Made by a program: the position numbers and the translations under genes. A DNA stretch of 64,000 nt from Epiperipatus broadwayi (Eukaryota > Onychophora > Udeonychophora > Euonychophora > Peripatidae), in assembly GCA_028023455.1 (NCBI GenBank), contig JAQFVV010000113.1, positions 250,001-314,000 of the forward strand, written 5' to 3'. Under the pieces are notes generated by a model that saw only the letters and a program-made list of their open reading frames with translations, searched no databases and was not told the origin of the DNA. Shown one piece after another: positions 48,989 through 61,540 of the stretch. Numbering within the stretch: position 1 is the stretch's first letter; each line of letters starts with the position of its first letter.

Positions 48989-49399
48989 TTTAGAATGTAT
49001 TAGATCATATTATGAAAGAATTATAAAGAGAATCTATATTGATGAAATGAAACCTGTAGTGAATAAATGTTAATTGAAAAAAAAAAAAAGAGAGAATAAG
49101 AGGTTAATTTAATTAAATAATTATAGGGAATTATTTTAAGAAAGGTATTTAAAAAAGAATGTAATAAAAAGTTAAGATTGTTTGTTAGAAAAGTTTTACA
49201 GTAAGAGATATTTGTATTTAGTATATATATTATGGAATATTTGTGATTTTTTAAATGTATTTTTTAGTTGTTTCTGATAAAAACTATAAAATAATATAAT
49301 TAAAATGTTGGAGTATATTATTGTACATTATAGTAGTTCATATTATAATAATTCAAGATTTATAAAGTAGTTTGTGTGTGGTTTGTTGTATATATATTG

Positions 49400-50055
49400 A
49401 AATTAATGAGCTATTTTTAAAATAGAAGATGGAGTTTGTTATTTTTTAATTTATTTGTAGAAAAAAAAGTTTATTTTAATATTTAAATAAAGTTCCAAAA
49501 GTCTATAAATTTAAAATGGCTTTTATAAAATTTTCCAGGATTTTAAAGTTGTTCTCATGTGGAATATAATTATGGTTTAAATATTCTTTTTATTTTATGT
49601 ATGTTTTATTTTAGAGCTTTTTTAGGTGGTTTTCCTTAGTTATGTTTAATTATTTTGTCACAATTAGGTATTCCACAAATTTGAAGAGTTAATTGTTATC
49701 ATAATCATTTTTCATCAGCAGTAGTTAGCTTCTCAGCCAATTTTCTCGTAGTTGAGTAGATGCTTCTGAGACCATTCTTACTGAAGTCACTGTATACACC
49801 CAGGAAGAAATTCTCAAGGGCAAATTAACTTTGCATTCCAAAGCACCCAGTACCCTTAAGATTTTTCCTTGTCACATAATAGCTTGATAATGATTATGAC
49901 ATTGAAGATCAGCATAATGAATGACAAGAAAATAAATTGATTTGTTACCTTAAATTTTCATCTCGTGGATTGTTAATACTATAATTACCATGTAAAAGTC
50001 ATTTATAACAAATTTTTATTTCTGGACAATGAAAGATTATAACAAAAGAAATAAT
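49400..50055. other. AT-rich non-coding stretch
   Basis: Nothing recognised. Confidence 0.4.
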
Positions 50056-50059
50056 ATGT

Positions 50060-50365
50060 GTAGCAAAGATAAATTAAAGATTGCACATGCCAGATTGCAA
50101 TTATAATAAGAGTTGGAAGGGTGAGAAGATTGAAGCCTGTTCATTAAAGTTTGAGGAATTATTATTTTAATATAAACCAAGCACTGATTGTATATATGTG
50201 TGGAAAAACTGTAATCTGGCCCAGCTGATGAGTGCTGTTTCTGCCTGAAATACATATATTGGGATAATGTATCTTTTTCACATGTGTGCGGTCATGTGTA
50301 TCAGTTGCTTGAGATAGAGTAGAGGACAAATAGACTGAAATATCCTGAATTCAAATCCTTTTTAA
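50060..50365 (+). repeat. Family B repeat with tRNA-like tail
   Basis: Contains AGATTGAAGCCTGTTCATTA, the hammerhead-like core CTGATGA (50225-50231), GAAA (50247-50250), ATA at the expected cleavage position and TTGG. It then has GGTCATGTGTATCAG, an A-box-like GAGATAGAGTAGAGG and a B-box-like ATTCAAATCC. Confidence 0.65.
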
Positions 50366-51480
50366 TATAATAAATCTATGCAATGCAAACTAATTTCTGA
50401 CTTCTAAATTTTAATTGCATTATAATGATATTAATACACTGTCTAATTTTTAGTTTGAGTTTAGACAATAATTAGAACTCTTTGAAATAAATCTTTTATC
50501 TTTTTTTTAAACAGAAAATTAAACTTTTTTGATTCTTAACTCCCCCCCCCCTCCACCGCTTTCTTTTTTTAAAAGAAGACTATTTTATTAAGAAATTAAA
50601 ATAAATTTCTCTATATCTAGATTGTATGTGTGTCTCCATTTATATATTTGTGGAACTTAATTCTATTGTATAAAATCTTGCTTTAAAACATTTAGATGGC
50701 TCTAGTACCTTTTTACTTTAATGTATAACATTCAACTAATCTCCCGCTTTAATAATTATCTGTCCTAAATATGAAATAGGTATTTGTATCTATTTCAAAA
50801 TAGATATTCATGACTTTGTGATTTATAAACAAAACATTTTATAAAGTCACTATAAATTTAATCAACAGTATGAAAAATATACAATATGCATCAATATTTT
50901 TCTACATAATGTGTCTCAGTAAAAAGATAACTGTTCTCTTTCCAAACTGTCGGCAGTTGTATCTCTATCACTGCAGATGGTATATATTATGTTGAACATA
51001 GTTTAACTATTTAGCACAAAAATTTTAAAATGTTAGTTGGTGGATCATGAGTTTCATCATGAAATATGAATTTCATACCTTTATAGTTTGTCCTTGATGA
51101 TCTCCTAGCCTTGTAAAATACAAACCAATCACAAACAGTTTTGCTAGACTCATAATTTCACTAGATTTTACATGATTTCAAATATTTCAATTACCAGTTT
51201 TACCCAATTAAAACAAAATTTAATGTTAACACATTGGCTCATTGTGAATTAAAATACAACACAATGTCCCATTTCATGTTGCAACGTATGATCCAAAGAT
51301 GTTAGAATCTTAAAATTTTTGTGGTGAATCTAAACTATGTTGTTACATAACACATTCATTGATTCAGAGATGGTGCTGCAGGCACTGTGAAGAAAGACAC
51401 AGGCAGCTTTTTACTTGGGTATACTGCATAGATCATCAAATCTTAATAAAAAGTTTTTAATCAGCCAATTTACTTTATAT
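50366..51480. other. Non-coding stretch
   Basis: No ORF or repeat recognised other than a poly-C tract near 50542-50552. Confidence 0.4.
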
Positions 51481-51483
51481 TAC

Positions 51484-51560
51484 GCATACCAAACTCTCCA
51501 TACAGTAGTGCCACCAAGTGCAAGCCTTTGTAATCAATGGTGATGTTTTGATTGTTTTAT
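51484..51560. repeat. Family A end fragment
   Basis: CAAACTCTCCATACAGTAGTGCC, about 20 bp of neighbouring consensus, then CAATGGTGATGTTT; the centre is deleted. Confidence 0.6.
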
Positions 51561-51999
51561 TTTATATTACTGATGAGATAATTAAAAAAATAGTCCTAGT
51601 CAGGTAAAACTCAAATGCTTTTTCAAGTGTTAGTAGCAAGTAGTATTCTTAGCTAGCCGATGAAACAAGGATAAAAAAGGCTCAATCTTCATTACCAGAA
51701 AACTGAAAATTCAGATTAGTAATGTCACCTATATCACTTTGTGAAAAAATATTGAAGAGATCTTTGCTTAATAGAGGACTATTTATATGCTGCTTTAAAT
51801 TTATTGTTGCATAATATCAAATATTACAAAATTATTTAATTTAATTTCTGCTATTTACACAAACTATAGTAATATTTTATTAAATTTAACATTTATATGC
51901 AACTTTATTTCCCTGTGCGGTTTGGCATAGTAGAAGAGTGACAAAATCTAGAACTTAAGGTTCAAGAATCTCATTACTTACAATACTTGAATTTAAAAA

Positions 52000-52510
52000 C
52001 AGGCAATACTCACTATACGTATCACACACAGCAAGCTAGAGTAACCAATGGATGCCAGAAGTCTTGTGCATAAAATCCCCATCTAATGCCTACTCATCCA
52101 ATATCCCAGACCAGTTTCTGGCTTGTGGCTTCATCAGTGAGGAGCCTTGGATCTGAGAGCACTGCACCTAGATCTTAGGATCTAATGCAACCCTCCAGCA
52201 ACCACCTTTTATCTCCATTTAACTACAAAACTATGAGTCTTAAACTGAAAATACCTTAATGTTTTCAGCTTATGCAGTCATATGGGTCTGAACCTAGTTC
52301 AGTACCCATACATTTTGGTGTCTTTAACAACCATAGAAACTAGTCTGGAGATATTGGATGAGTAGGCATTAGATGGGGATTTTATGCACAAGCGTTCTGG
52401 CATCCATTGATTACTCTAGCTTGCTATGTGTGGCATACATATAGTGAGTATTGCCTGTTTTAACAACAGTTATACACAAGCATAAGAAGTGGAGGTCATT
52501 GATGTTTATT
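52000..52510. repeat. Two inverted family A copies around a spacer
   Basis: About 52005-52215 and about 52330-52510 are inverted halves, with the spacer matching 9525-9600 and 9890-9990 (TTTAACTACAAAACTATGAG). A minus-strand hammerhead-like core lies at 52104-52143 (CTGATGA, GAAA, GTC, with stem I TCCTCA/TGGGA). Confidence 0.75.
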
Positions 52511-52914
52511 GGCTTAAATACTTGAATTTCTTATCAATTTTTTTGCCCTGAATAATTTTGCATAGTGGTCCAATGCCAGACTCTGGAGCTCAAGTTTAAG
52601 TACTTAAACTTTCTATAAACTACTGTGATGCAATGATGGAGTAGAAGACTGTACCTCAAGGTCTCTATATCTTGACCGAGGCCTTTTAATTCCAATTTTT
52701 GATCTTCCTATTGATCTTCCTATGAACTTCTAAGCAATAAACCATGCAACTTTTTAGTATTTTATTTTCTTGAAAAAAATAGGTGATAATTATTAGTATA
52801 TAGTCAGTACAAAATTTTCGTTTTTTTTATTGTTCATAAATTTTATTTCGAACATTTTGTATTCTAGTCAAAATAAATACATAATATTTGAATACAAGTA
52901 TACTTTATATAAGT

Positions 52915-53770
52915 GAAATTTAGATGTAATATAGGGGATTTGAACGTAAACTTTCAAGCTTCTTTTTGCTATCCACTTTATCTCATTCAACTGATACATA
53001 TGACCACACACATGTGAAAAAGATAAATGATATCCAATATACATATTTTTTACTGAATCAGCTTTCATCAATTGGTCCAGATCATCATCTCCCACACACA
53101 CATATAATCAGTGCTTGGTTTATATTAAGATAGTAAATCATCAACCTTAAATGGACATATTTCGATCCATTCCACCCTCCAACTTTTCAGCCATCCATAC
53201 CATTGAAAATCTGACGACGAAACACTCAAATCTCTTATTGATGCCAATATTATTGACATGACCATGTTGTCTTTTAATCATTCTGAACCCCTCATGTATA
53301 GATCTTATCCATTTAAATACACAGAAGAACTCCAGGTATATAAAGTGTACATATTATAGGTTCAGTCTGTATCCTTCCCATCACTCTTTTTTGTATTTAA
53401 ATGGATAAAGTTCTATACATGAGGGCTTTAGAATTACTTAAAGTCAACATGGGCATGTCAATAATATTGGCATCAATAAGTGATTTAGGTGTTCCATCAT
53501 CAGATTTTCAATGGTATGGATGGCCGAAGAGTTGGAGGGTGGAATACATTGAAGCCTATCCACTAAAGCTTGAGGACTTGGCTTAATATAAACCTAGCAC
53601 TGATTATATGATGATCTAGACCAACTGATGAGGGCTGGTTCATCATGAAAAATATATATTGGAGAACATTTATCTTTTTCACTTATGTGTGATCATGGTT
53701 ATCGGTAATATGAGATAGAGTGGATAGCTGAAAGGAGCTTTAAAGTCTGTGTTCAAATTCCCTATATAGT
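52915..53770. mobile_element. Family B palindrome (foldback unit)
   Basis: The minus-oriented arm 52915-53330 and the plus-oriented arm 53390-53770 are inverted copies around a loop of about 60 bp. Each arm holds the family B core; that at 53615-53665 (plus) has CTGATGA (53625-53631), GAAA (53647-53650) and CCAA/TTGG. The minus arm has TTGATGA. Both arms end in a tRNA-like part (GAGATAGAGTGGATAGC ... GTTCAAAT). Confidence 0.75.
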
Positions 53771-54404
53771 ATGTAATACTAAGAATAATTTAATTAGAGG
53801 TTACTCTCATTTTGATTGGTAAACGCATACATTATGAGATGAATGTTTCTACACATTTTAAATATAACCACATTTAAATTTTAAAAAAATCATTGATAGG
53901 GATAATCATAGAATTAGTATGAAAAAGGAAGAACTTATTCTTAGAATTTAAAGGAATCAAATGCATCCCCTATTTTTTGTACGTTAAATAGCAAAACATA
54001 GTACCAGTTTTGATGAAACTTCTAACAAAAATAAACCAATATGATTAGAGATTATTAATAAAAGCTATGGAAATTTAAAAAGTAAACAAATACTGTACTA
54101 TTTGAGTTGGAGGGAAGGGGGTGATTGAAAAAAATCACATGATCTTTAAACAATAATTTTTAAAAGAAAAAAAAACAATAACGATATATTCATACAACTT
54201 AAGAAAGTGAAGAAAACTTTCTAAATTTACTTAATTAATTTATGTTCTGAGTGATTCTTTTTATAAAATATCTTTATACAAGAACAATATAATTATTTTT
54301 TGTTTCGAAAAAATATATATATAATCATAACTTGCAACAAGTATAAAATTACAACGTTTTAGACGCAAACAATTTTATATACAACATTATTTTTTAATTT
54401 ATGA

Positions 54405-54525
54405 CTCAATGAATAATGGAGATCATTTATCTTTTTCACGTGTGTGTGATCATGTGTTTCGATGATATGAGATAGAATGGATGGCTGATGGGAGCTTGGA
54501 AGTCTATGTTCAAATCCCTTATATT
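54405..54525 (+). repeat. Family B tail fragment
   Basis: TATCTTTTTCACGTGTGTGT, GATATGAGATAGAATGG (A-box-like) and TGTTCAAATCCC (B-box). Confidence 0.6.
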
Positions 54526-54634
54526 ATTCAATGAATTTTGATTTTCATTGAAAATCTTAATATTATTAAAGTAATGAGAAATAGGGACAGTAATTATCTT
54601 AGCAATCTAATCATTACAATGTAGGAAAAAAAAG

Positions 54635-54722
54635 GGTCCTGATTTTTGCGCTCACGGCCATTTTGAAATCTAAAAACCATGCTAAACATCAAAATGGAAA
54701 TGAGCGCAACTAAATCGGCACC
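54635..54722. repeat. Small inverted-repeat element
   Basis: The imperfect arms 54635-54665 and 54689-54722 share GCGCTCA/TGAGCGC and CCATTTTGA/TCAAAATGG. AAAAAAG occurs on both sides, a possible target duplication in an A-rich site. Confidence 0.55.
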
Positions 54723-55306
54723 AAAAAAGTCTTTTCCTATTTCTACTTTTAATTTTATAATGATGAATATAAAGATTTTGTTACGAAAATAATATTTTTG
54801 GATGATAATTTTAATAAATTACTGTATATTTTACGTCTAAAATTATCTGGAATTTATGTTTCAAGTCATTTAAAAAACTGAAATCTTATTAAGATTCTGA
54901 ATTTTTAATTGAATCAAAATTGAGCAACTGGTTTACCCTCGATTTGAATCTAGATGATTGTCATACGATTTGAATGACAACTCTTGATCTTAAAATTTAC
55001 TCCCAGTGTTTCATTTCAATAAAAATTTTATTAACAATAAATAGTGATTACATACTAATAAAGGATAAATAAATGAATAAATTGTACAATAATATGATTA
55101 TATAATGTTCTATATGTCATCTGGCTAGATTATGTTATGAGAGCACAATGTTATACTCTTATGTGGTTAGGTATAGTGAAGAGATTCAAAGAACTTGTTT
55201 AATGGTATTAGCATTTTTAATATAAACATGAATATTTTCTTTTATAAATGATTATTCTATAATGCTGGGTAGGTGGGAATTGATAATCAGGAAAAGGAAA
55301 GAGCAA

Positions 55307-56515
55307 TTAAAGACCAGGTGTCAGCAAAGACTTTACTGGAGGCAAGGAGCTGGTCACGTTTCTTGATTTTTTGAGCGTTTGATAGAACAATGGTATGATT
55401 TGTGGTGGGGGTAATTCCATGAGACTTTTGCATCTCACTATCCATATGGAATAAAGGACAAAGGTAGAAAGCCTTATTATTGAAAAAAACCCATTATGAA
55501 TGGCATTTTCGAGTGAGAAAATCATATCAGGTCTTATGTTGGAATTGATTATAATTATATCTTTTAGAGTTTTAAGTCTTGGGCACCGGGGTATAATATG
55601 GTCTATGGTTTCATCTTCACAAGCACACAGACCACATATAGGGTCAATGCTGGTAAAACCTCTTCGGTGATAAAGAAACCAATTCGTGGGTAGCGCATTA
55701 AGATTTATTTTAATGATGAAGTCAAGGAATTTGGGTTCCAGACTCCATCTTTTGAAGTGTGTAATGAGTCTTTGGTTGGTTATTTTTAGGCTGGTTTTAA
55801 TGGATTGTTGATTATAGTTGATTATATTGTATGCTTCCCATAAGGTGATTTTTTGGTTAAGGTTAAAGGATGTTATCGGGTTATAAAGTTGTAGTTGTTG
55901 TATTAGGGATGCTATCCATGAACTGGAAGAGGGTGGAGGACGATCTGTCGGTGTAACTTTTTTAATAATGTTAGAGTATCCACAGGAGAGGATCAGATTA
56001 TGTAGAGTGTTGTGGGTTTTCTGTAAAATGATTGCTTGTATTGAATGGAATGACAGTCCATTGAACCTGCGTGGTCGTTGGATACCTCGCAAGCTAATAG
56101 CAACTGTCCTTCCTCTCCAGAGAAGTTTGGTGCATAATCGGTTAATTTTATTTTGAAACTGTTTAGACATTTTAACGAATGGAAGATAATATGAGATTTT
56201 TGGCATTATGATCATGTTGAGGAGGCCAACCTTTCCATATAATGAAAGGTATACTCTAGAGAGTGAAGTGGTGATGGCTTCAGTTGAATGGAGGATTGCA
56301 TCTTGAATCTCTTGCCATTGAGTTGGAGTTTTGTAGATTGGAAAACCTAGGTATCTTTGGGGTTTTGCAGAAAAGGGAGAGTTAATTTGATTACCAGACA
56401 TTATCTTCCAGATGGAAGATTTGTTAAAATTTATTTGTAGGCCAAGTTTCGCTGTATTTCTGTTTAATATGTTCATGAGATTAGGAAGGTATTTAATGGT
56501 GGGAAGCACAACCAT
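55307..56515 (-). pseudogene. LINE reverse transcriptase, C-terminal half
   Basis: Just upstream of the first Met the frame contains AYIDDIMVVLP, i.e. motif C YIDD (56518-56532). SIPQGSP (motif B) is in another frame at about 56640-56660. The thumb (QRYLGFPIYKT, RVYLSLYGKVGLLNMIIM) and a C-terminal zinc motif CGLCACEDETIDHIIPRC follow. Confidence 0.85.
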
Positions 56516-56693
56516 GATGTCATCAATATATGCAAATACATTGAAGCTTTTATTGAGAGAGGGAAGGAAAATCAGGGAGGTTTTTTTCTATATCCATCAG
56601 AAGAGGGTTGATGTATGCTGTGAAGAAAAGGGCACTGAGGGGGATCCTTGAGGGATCGACTTGTATGGCTTGAAACCTGGTGTGATCTTGCCA

Positions 56694-57485
56694 TCAAGAG
56701 AGAAAAATCTCTCTGTTGTTGAGCAGATTGCTGATCATCTGTACAATCCCAGCTGGAATGTCGCATTCCAACAGAATATCCAGAAGGATGTTTATCTGGA
56801 CTGAATCAAATGCTGCCGCAACATCCAGCTGGACAGCAATAGGTTTTGATTTACGATGTCCTCTGATGTAATTGAACAGTGCAGTTACATTGGACATAGC
56901 ATGCGAGGTTGATGATCCCTTTTTTCCGTATTGGTTTGATGAGATATGGCTAAGAATTTGAGTTTGGATTTGATCTTTAATGACTGACTCAATTATCTTG
57001 ATAAGCAATGGGGTCATGGAAATTGGCCGGATACTGTTAATGTCGTTTAGTGGTTTTGCTTTTTTAATAAAAGGCACGAGTGCCACTGGATAAAGATCTG
57101 TTATGTTTCTGTTGCCGGAGGCTAGGTGATCAATCATTTTTTTAATAATTGGCACAGTGAATTGACTGAGGTGTTTGAGAAGGAAATTTGGGATGCCATG
57201 AAGGCCAGGATGAACGCTGTCAGGGAGAGATGTTATCTTCTTTTTGATTTGGATTTGTGATGCCATGTTCGCGAGGTCACCAGCATCTAACCAGCTGTTT
57301 ATAGGAGGAGCTCTATCTTTTTGCATTAATTGGCAGAATTGTTTGCTGATGTGCTGCATCATTGGAAAGTCAATAAGATTGGTTCCATTAGTATTAATGG
57401 ATAAGGGAGTGATTTGTTTTTTATTGTATCCCAGTGCCCATCTGAGATAGCTCTCGTCCAGCAGTGTTGTTGTGCTAAGAAACAT
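56694..57485 (-). pseudogene. LINE reverse transcriptase, N-terminal half
   Basis: HPGLHGIPNFLLKHL, LYPVALVPFIKKAKPLNDIN, IRPISMTPLLIKIIESVIKD, then motif A PIAVQLDVAAAFDSV (56800-56828). The frame breaks before motif B. Confidence 0.85.
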
Positions 57486-57897
57486 TTGGCTCTTCTGATG
57501 GATATATATTCTGCAAGGGACTTTTGCTTGATTTTGTAGAGATTTTTAAGGAAGATAATTTTTTCTGTATTTGTGAAGTTTTGCTGTGATGCTTGAAGTT
57601 GTATATTAATGTCTGTTAGGTCATTTAGAAGGCCATTAGGTCCTTTGATTTTCCTGGTGTGGTGATTTAATATGGACTGAAGTATTCCAATGAAGGAAAA
57701 CCAGCCCTCCTCAGCAGGAAGGGAAAGGATGTTTATTTTCTGAAAAGGATGTATGCCTCAGACACTATCGCCGGTCATATTTGATTGGGTGATAGGATGG
57801 TTTTACCAGGTCCATTAATGGGTGTAGGGATTGCAATAGGTGTAAGTTGTAAGATTAGAGCATATGATCAGAGAAAGCAACAGGGGCCAAGGCTGCA

Positions 57898-58488
57898 TCA
57901 AGGTTGAAATGGAGGTGGGGTGTAGAAAACCAAATCAATCAGGGACTTTTTAGTTTTAGTATAGAAAGAGTAGGCTTCAGGAGGGAAGAAACCCTCTCCA
58001 CACATTAATCTGCGATTTATTAGATGCAAAAATCTCTTGTTGAAGTCATTGTATGTAGTGTTAAAGTCTCCCAGAAGAATAGTAGGAGAGGCTCTGTTAG
58101 CGTTGATGGCATTTAGGATATGGATTATTTTTAGATATTGAGAGGTGTCTTTGGCTGTATATATATAAGCTATGATGATCGGATAACCCCAATAGTCTAT
58201 TTCTATGACAATAATATTGGCATCTAGGAATAGAATACTAAAACGTTTGGTGGTGTTGACTTGCTGAGAAGAATACGACTCACCTGAAGCAGAATGGCCT
58301 ATGGAAAATTTAGTAAATCCGAGAGCTGAGAGAAGAGATAATATTTCATGATCAGTCTTATGGTGATATTTAGTTTCACCCATAAGAAGTATATGAGGGG
58401 AGCAGAGCGAGAGCCAGTTTTTAATAGCTAGAACTCTATCAATTGAGTTGATGCCGCGAATATTAATGCCAGCAATTTTGCAGAACAT
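57898..58488 (-). pseudogene. LINE endonuclease domain, broken
   Basis: Starts MFCKIAGINIRGINSIDRVL (NIRG Asn motif), then LMGETKYHHK (catalytic Glu), LLGDFNTTYNDF and SLIDLVFYT. The C-terminal SDH region lies beyond a frame change near 57890. The RT frame also has a stop near 57730. Confidence 0.8.
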
Positions 58489-58700
58489 GATAGATTAATC
58501 CAAACCGTCCTCAGCAAAGTGTACCAAGTCAATGTGGGGCATCTCCATGTTAATGAGTTCTGATGTTGTTTGGAAATCAGAGTCTTGTGATTGAACTTGT
58601 GGATGGAGTGGTGATATATTTGTTGGTTGAGGAAATGCATCCATGAAGTCTTCCGGTGTCTGATGAAGTAGTGTAATCTGTCTGAGATTCGTCAGATGGA

Positions 58701-59597
58701 TCAATGGTATCGATGGTTATAGGATCCATGGTTTTCCTCTTTTTCTATGGATTTGTGAAGCTTTGTGCTGGATATATCTGAGATTTGTTTGCTAGTGAGT
58801 GGTGGTGAATAATGTATTGGATGGGAGCTGTCATCATCAGAGCTTGATTTATCTGAGCGAATTGATTTTCTTTTAATTTTCTTATTTGTATTTTGGGTAT
58901 TTGTTGTGATGGTTTCTGGGGTTTTTTTAAGTTTAGTAGTGTTGTTTTCTTTTTCCTGTACTTTTGATGAAAGTGTTTTTTTATTGTTATAAGAATTTGG
59001 TTTAAATTTTAGATCTGAGTCATTTTCGGTTTGCTGTAACTGTTGTGAAACATTAATTATGCTGACTTTTGGGTTGAGTGTTTGATAAGTCTTTTCATCT
59101 GGATGGTTGATTACTGCAGGCATTGAAGAATTGAGGACAGTTTGTGGATCACTTTGTTTAGGTTTATTAGACTTAGCTGGCACGAATGATGAAGCATCAT
59201 TGGTTTTAAGCTGGGTGGGAGTTGTTATAGATGAATTGTTTTGAAATTTTTTAAGTGTATTTTCTTCATTGCCTGGGTTTTTCTTGCTCTCGTTAGATGG
59301 TTTGGTCATATTGTCTTCTTTTGTAGAAAGAGTTTGGCCTAGCATTGTTTCTCGGGGATTAGTACAATATGTATCTAATGAATGATCTTGAGTATTATTG
59401 GTTTGAGAGATTGGTTTAGTAGCAGTATATGTTATTGCTTGGTTCTCTGATTCACTACTATTAGTGTAGAGGTTGGTGTTTGTTCTTTCTTGAAGATTTT
59501 CATTTTGAAAGATAGGTTTGGATGTGAGAGGGTTTGTTGGAGGATTTATTTGAGTAGATTGTCTGGTTTGTGAGGTTGCTGTTTGAATTAGTCCCAT
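58701..59597 (-). pseudogene. LINE ORF1 C-terminal part
   Basis: 298 residues, Asn/Thr/Gln/Lys/Ser-rich, with NKKIKRKSIRSDKSSSDDDS near the end, like the tail of the 33-36 kb ORF1. Upstream (59598-60285) the core is recognisable (LTLKKNIIPTDIPTII, similar to ITLKKGIVPLDIPPTI) but broken, and the zinc knuckle is lost. Confidence 0.7.
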
Positions 59598-60285
59598 GGT
59601 GATTGTCTATTTAAGGATTGATAGCCGTATTAATAGGTCTACCAGGGCATCTGGAACTTTATTCTTTTTAATAACAGTGTATGATATTCTTGCTCACAAT
59701 CTTTAATAAGGGTGTTCTTTGAAGGCAGAAGAAAATTGTGGCTGTACTCCCCTGAAGGTCAAAACCATAGGAGAGTCTTGAGTAATAATGGTGGGTATGT
59801 CAGTGGGTATAATGTTTTTCTTTAAAGTAAGTGTGAAGATAACTGTATTGGACAGGATTTGATCTTAAGTGAGGGTTTAATAGGTGTTTAAATTTGCTAA
59901 CTGAACCATAATTAATAAGGATGTCTTAGTTCTTGTTTTTCAAGTGGGCAAGGGTTTTGATTCTCAGATAGTGTAACTGGACGGTTCATATCTATGGAGC
60001 AAAGTATATAATTTCAAAGATCGGTAGTTATTTTTAAAGTTCATACGGTCGCCCAGTTTTAAATCAAATAACATAACGGTATTGGGATGATTAAGGATCA
60101 TTGAAGCCTCTGCCTATTGATTAGACTGTATAATTGTTCTAGAGGAACTTATATAAGACATTGTTGATTTGTTATGGCTAAGATTAACGATTATCGCTGT
60201 AGTAGTTTGTAAACGATTTATACAGAGTGTTGGGAATGTTTTGTTAAACCGTTATTTATTTTTAGGAATGTATCATTAAGATCGT

Positions 60286-61054
60286 TTATATTAAATGAGA
60301 ATTTTCTAGAGTGTTTGATTCTTGTTCTGTGTCTAATTCTGAGATATTCAAATATAGTTCATTGAAATTATCGGCCTTAATATTTTCGGAGATTCTCTCA
60401 GAATTTTTAGACCTTACGATATTTGCGTACTTAGTGGAATTTTTCAATATTGGAAATGAGGAAATTGGTTTAGATTGCAAGTTGGCTGATGTAGCAATGG
60501 ATTGTTCTGTGCTATAATCTTTGTTTGTTTTGGAATGAGGTTTATTAGTTTTAAAATTTATTTCTTCTTTTTGATTTTTAAATTTACTGTTGACAACTGT
60601 AATTGATGGTTTTGTCCTCTGTGGAAAAGTTTTAACTTTAAAATGATACATCTTGTTGGAAATTTTGTCTATTATTTTCAGATATGGTTTTGGGGTATTA
60701 TAGGGAAAGAAAATTGCTATTAGAGTTTCTGGAGCGTAAATCTTCGAGAGGAGATGATTGGTTTTTGCTTGTATTGTTAAGGATTTCAATAGTTTCGCTT
60801 GATGAGATATTTATGCTATTGTTTATATTAGGGGTAAGTAGAATATTTTCTAAACTTTTGTTGATATTTGCGATGGTGTTTTCATTTGATTTATTGGTTT
60901 GTGGGTTTTTATTTGTAGTAGAAGTTAGTTTAGTTGCATTTAGATTAGATCTAAGGCTATAATATTTACGACCGATGGCTGCTTTGCTATGTTGAATGCT
61001 GAGATCGGGGTTAACATTAATTTGAGAATTATCGATTATATTATCACTTTCCAT
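60286..61054 (-). pseudogene. LINE ORF1 N-terminal part
   Basis: Two overlapping frames (60698-61054 and 60286-60789) give a Lys/Asn/Ser-rich N-terminus ending in TKYANIVRSKNSERISENI, which resembles the ANIVKSNNND segment of the other LINE ORF1. The frameshift lies near 60700-60790. Confidence 0.65.
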
Positions 61055-61421
61055 AATAAATAATGTTTAAAACCGACTTACCTTGAATAAAAGACGTAAA
61101 GGTAAGGGGACAATCGTCCCTGTCTTCTTGAAACTGAATCGCAAAGGGACGCTTTTAATAAGACCAGTTGCAAAGATGGCTGCCAAAAGCGGAAGTGTAC
61201 TCCCATTGTTTGAAGTTCTTATAAACTTATAAGAAATAACAATTAAATTACTTTATTTTAATTGCTACTTTTTTGTGTGTCATAAGGATTGTACAAAAAA
61301 AAAAACTCAGTTGTATAAAAATTTCTCCAACTTGGTCACAGGTATTTTCTTATAATAAAACAATGAAATTTATTTATTAATACTTCTATATTTATTTAAA
61401 ATTTCTAATTAAAAAACGTAC

Positions 61422-61540
61422 CTCTAATGTGAATGGAAGGGTTTTAATCCATCTATCTTTGAATTCTGCATGCAAATCTTTTTCTGTTTGAAGATTTCGG
61501 AAATCATCATCCAAATGTGCGTGTTGGTAGCGAGCAAATT
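61422..61540 (-). CDS. Exon of an unrecognised host gene
   Basis: A 119-nt exon candidate with acceptor TTGTTTTTAG and donor GAG|GTACGT on the minus strand. Only one of three frames is open. It gives 39 residues starting FARYQHAHLDDDFRNLQ and ending IKTLPFTLE, and it needs one base from the previous exon, which the 62016-62046 block supplies. It ends in phase 0. The sequence is acidic and hydrophilic, with no membrane segment. I see no family motif. Strong splice sites and unbiased codon use in a region where everything else is riddled with stops make it a good coding candidate. Confidence 0.65.

Larger units (their letters stand above)
47060..49398. mobile_element. 2.3-kb palindrome of two Penelope-like 3' halves
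   Basis: The left arm (47060-about 48160) and the right arm (about 48183-49398) are inverted copies over nearly their full length, with a centre of about 20 bp. Each arm encodes a GIY-YIG endonuclease end; the right arm (plus) reads NLVYIIKCLDC then KTYVGTIKNKLATRLKQHLN, and later YERIIKRIYIDEMKPVVN. The left arm is interrupted by a SINE and the right by an RTE end, so both insertions post-date the inversion or duplication. Outer ends match as CAAACCACACACAAAC. Confidence 0.85.
55307..61054 (-). mobile_element. Second LINE of the same kind, decayed
   Basis: Order on the minus strand: ORF1 remnants (60286-61054 and 58701-59597), APE endonuclease (57898-58488), RT N-terminal half (56694-57485) and RT C-terminal half (55307-56515). 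RT peptides align with the LINE at 30-36 kb (for example HPGLHGIPNFLLKHL versus HPGMHGIPRFLLLHL), so the two belong to one group but are clearly different subfamilies. Confidence 0.85.
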
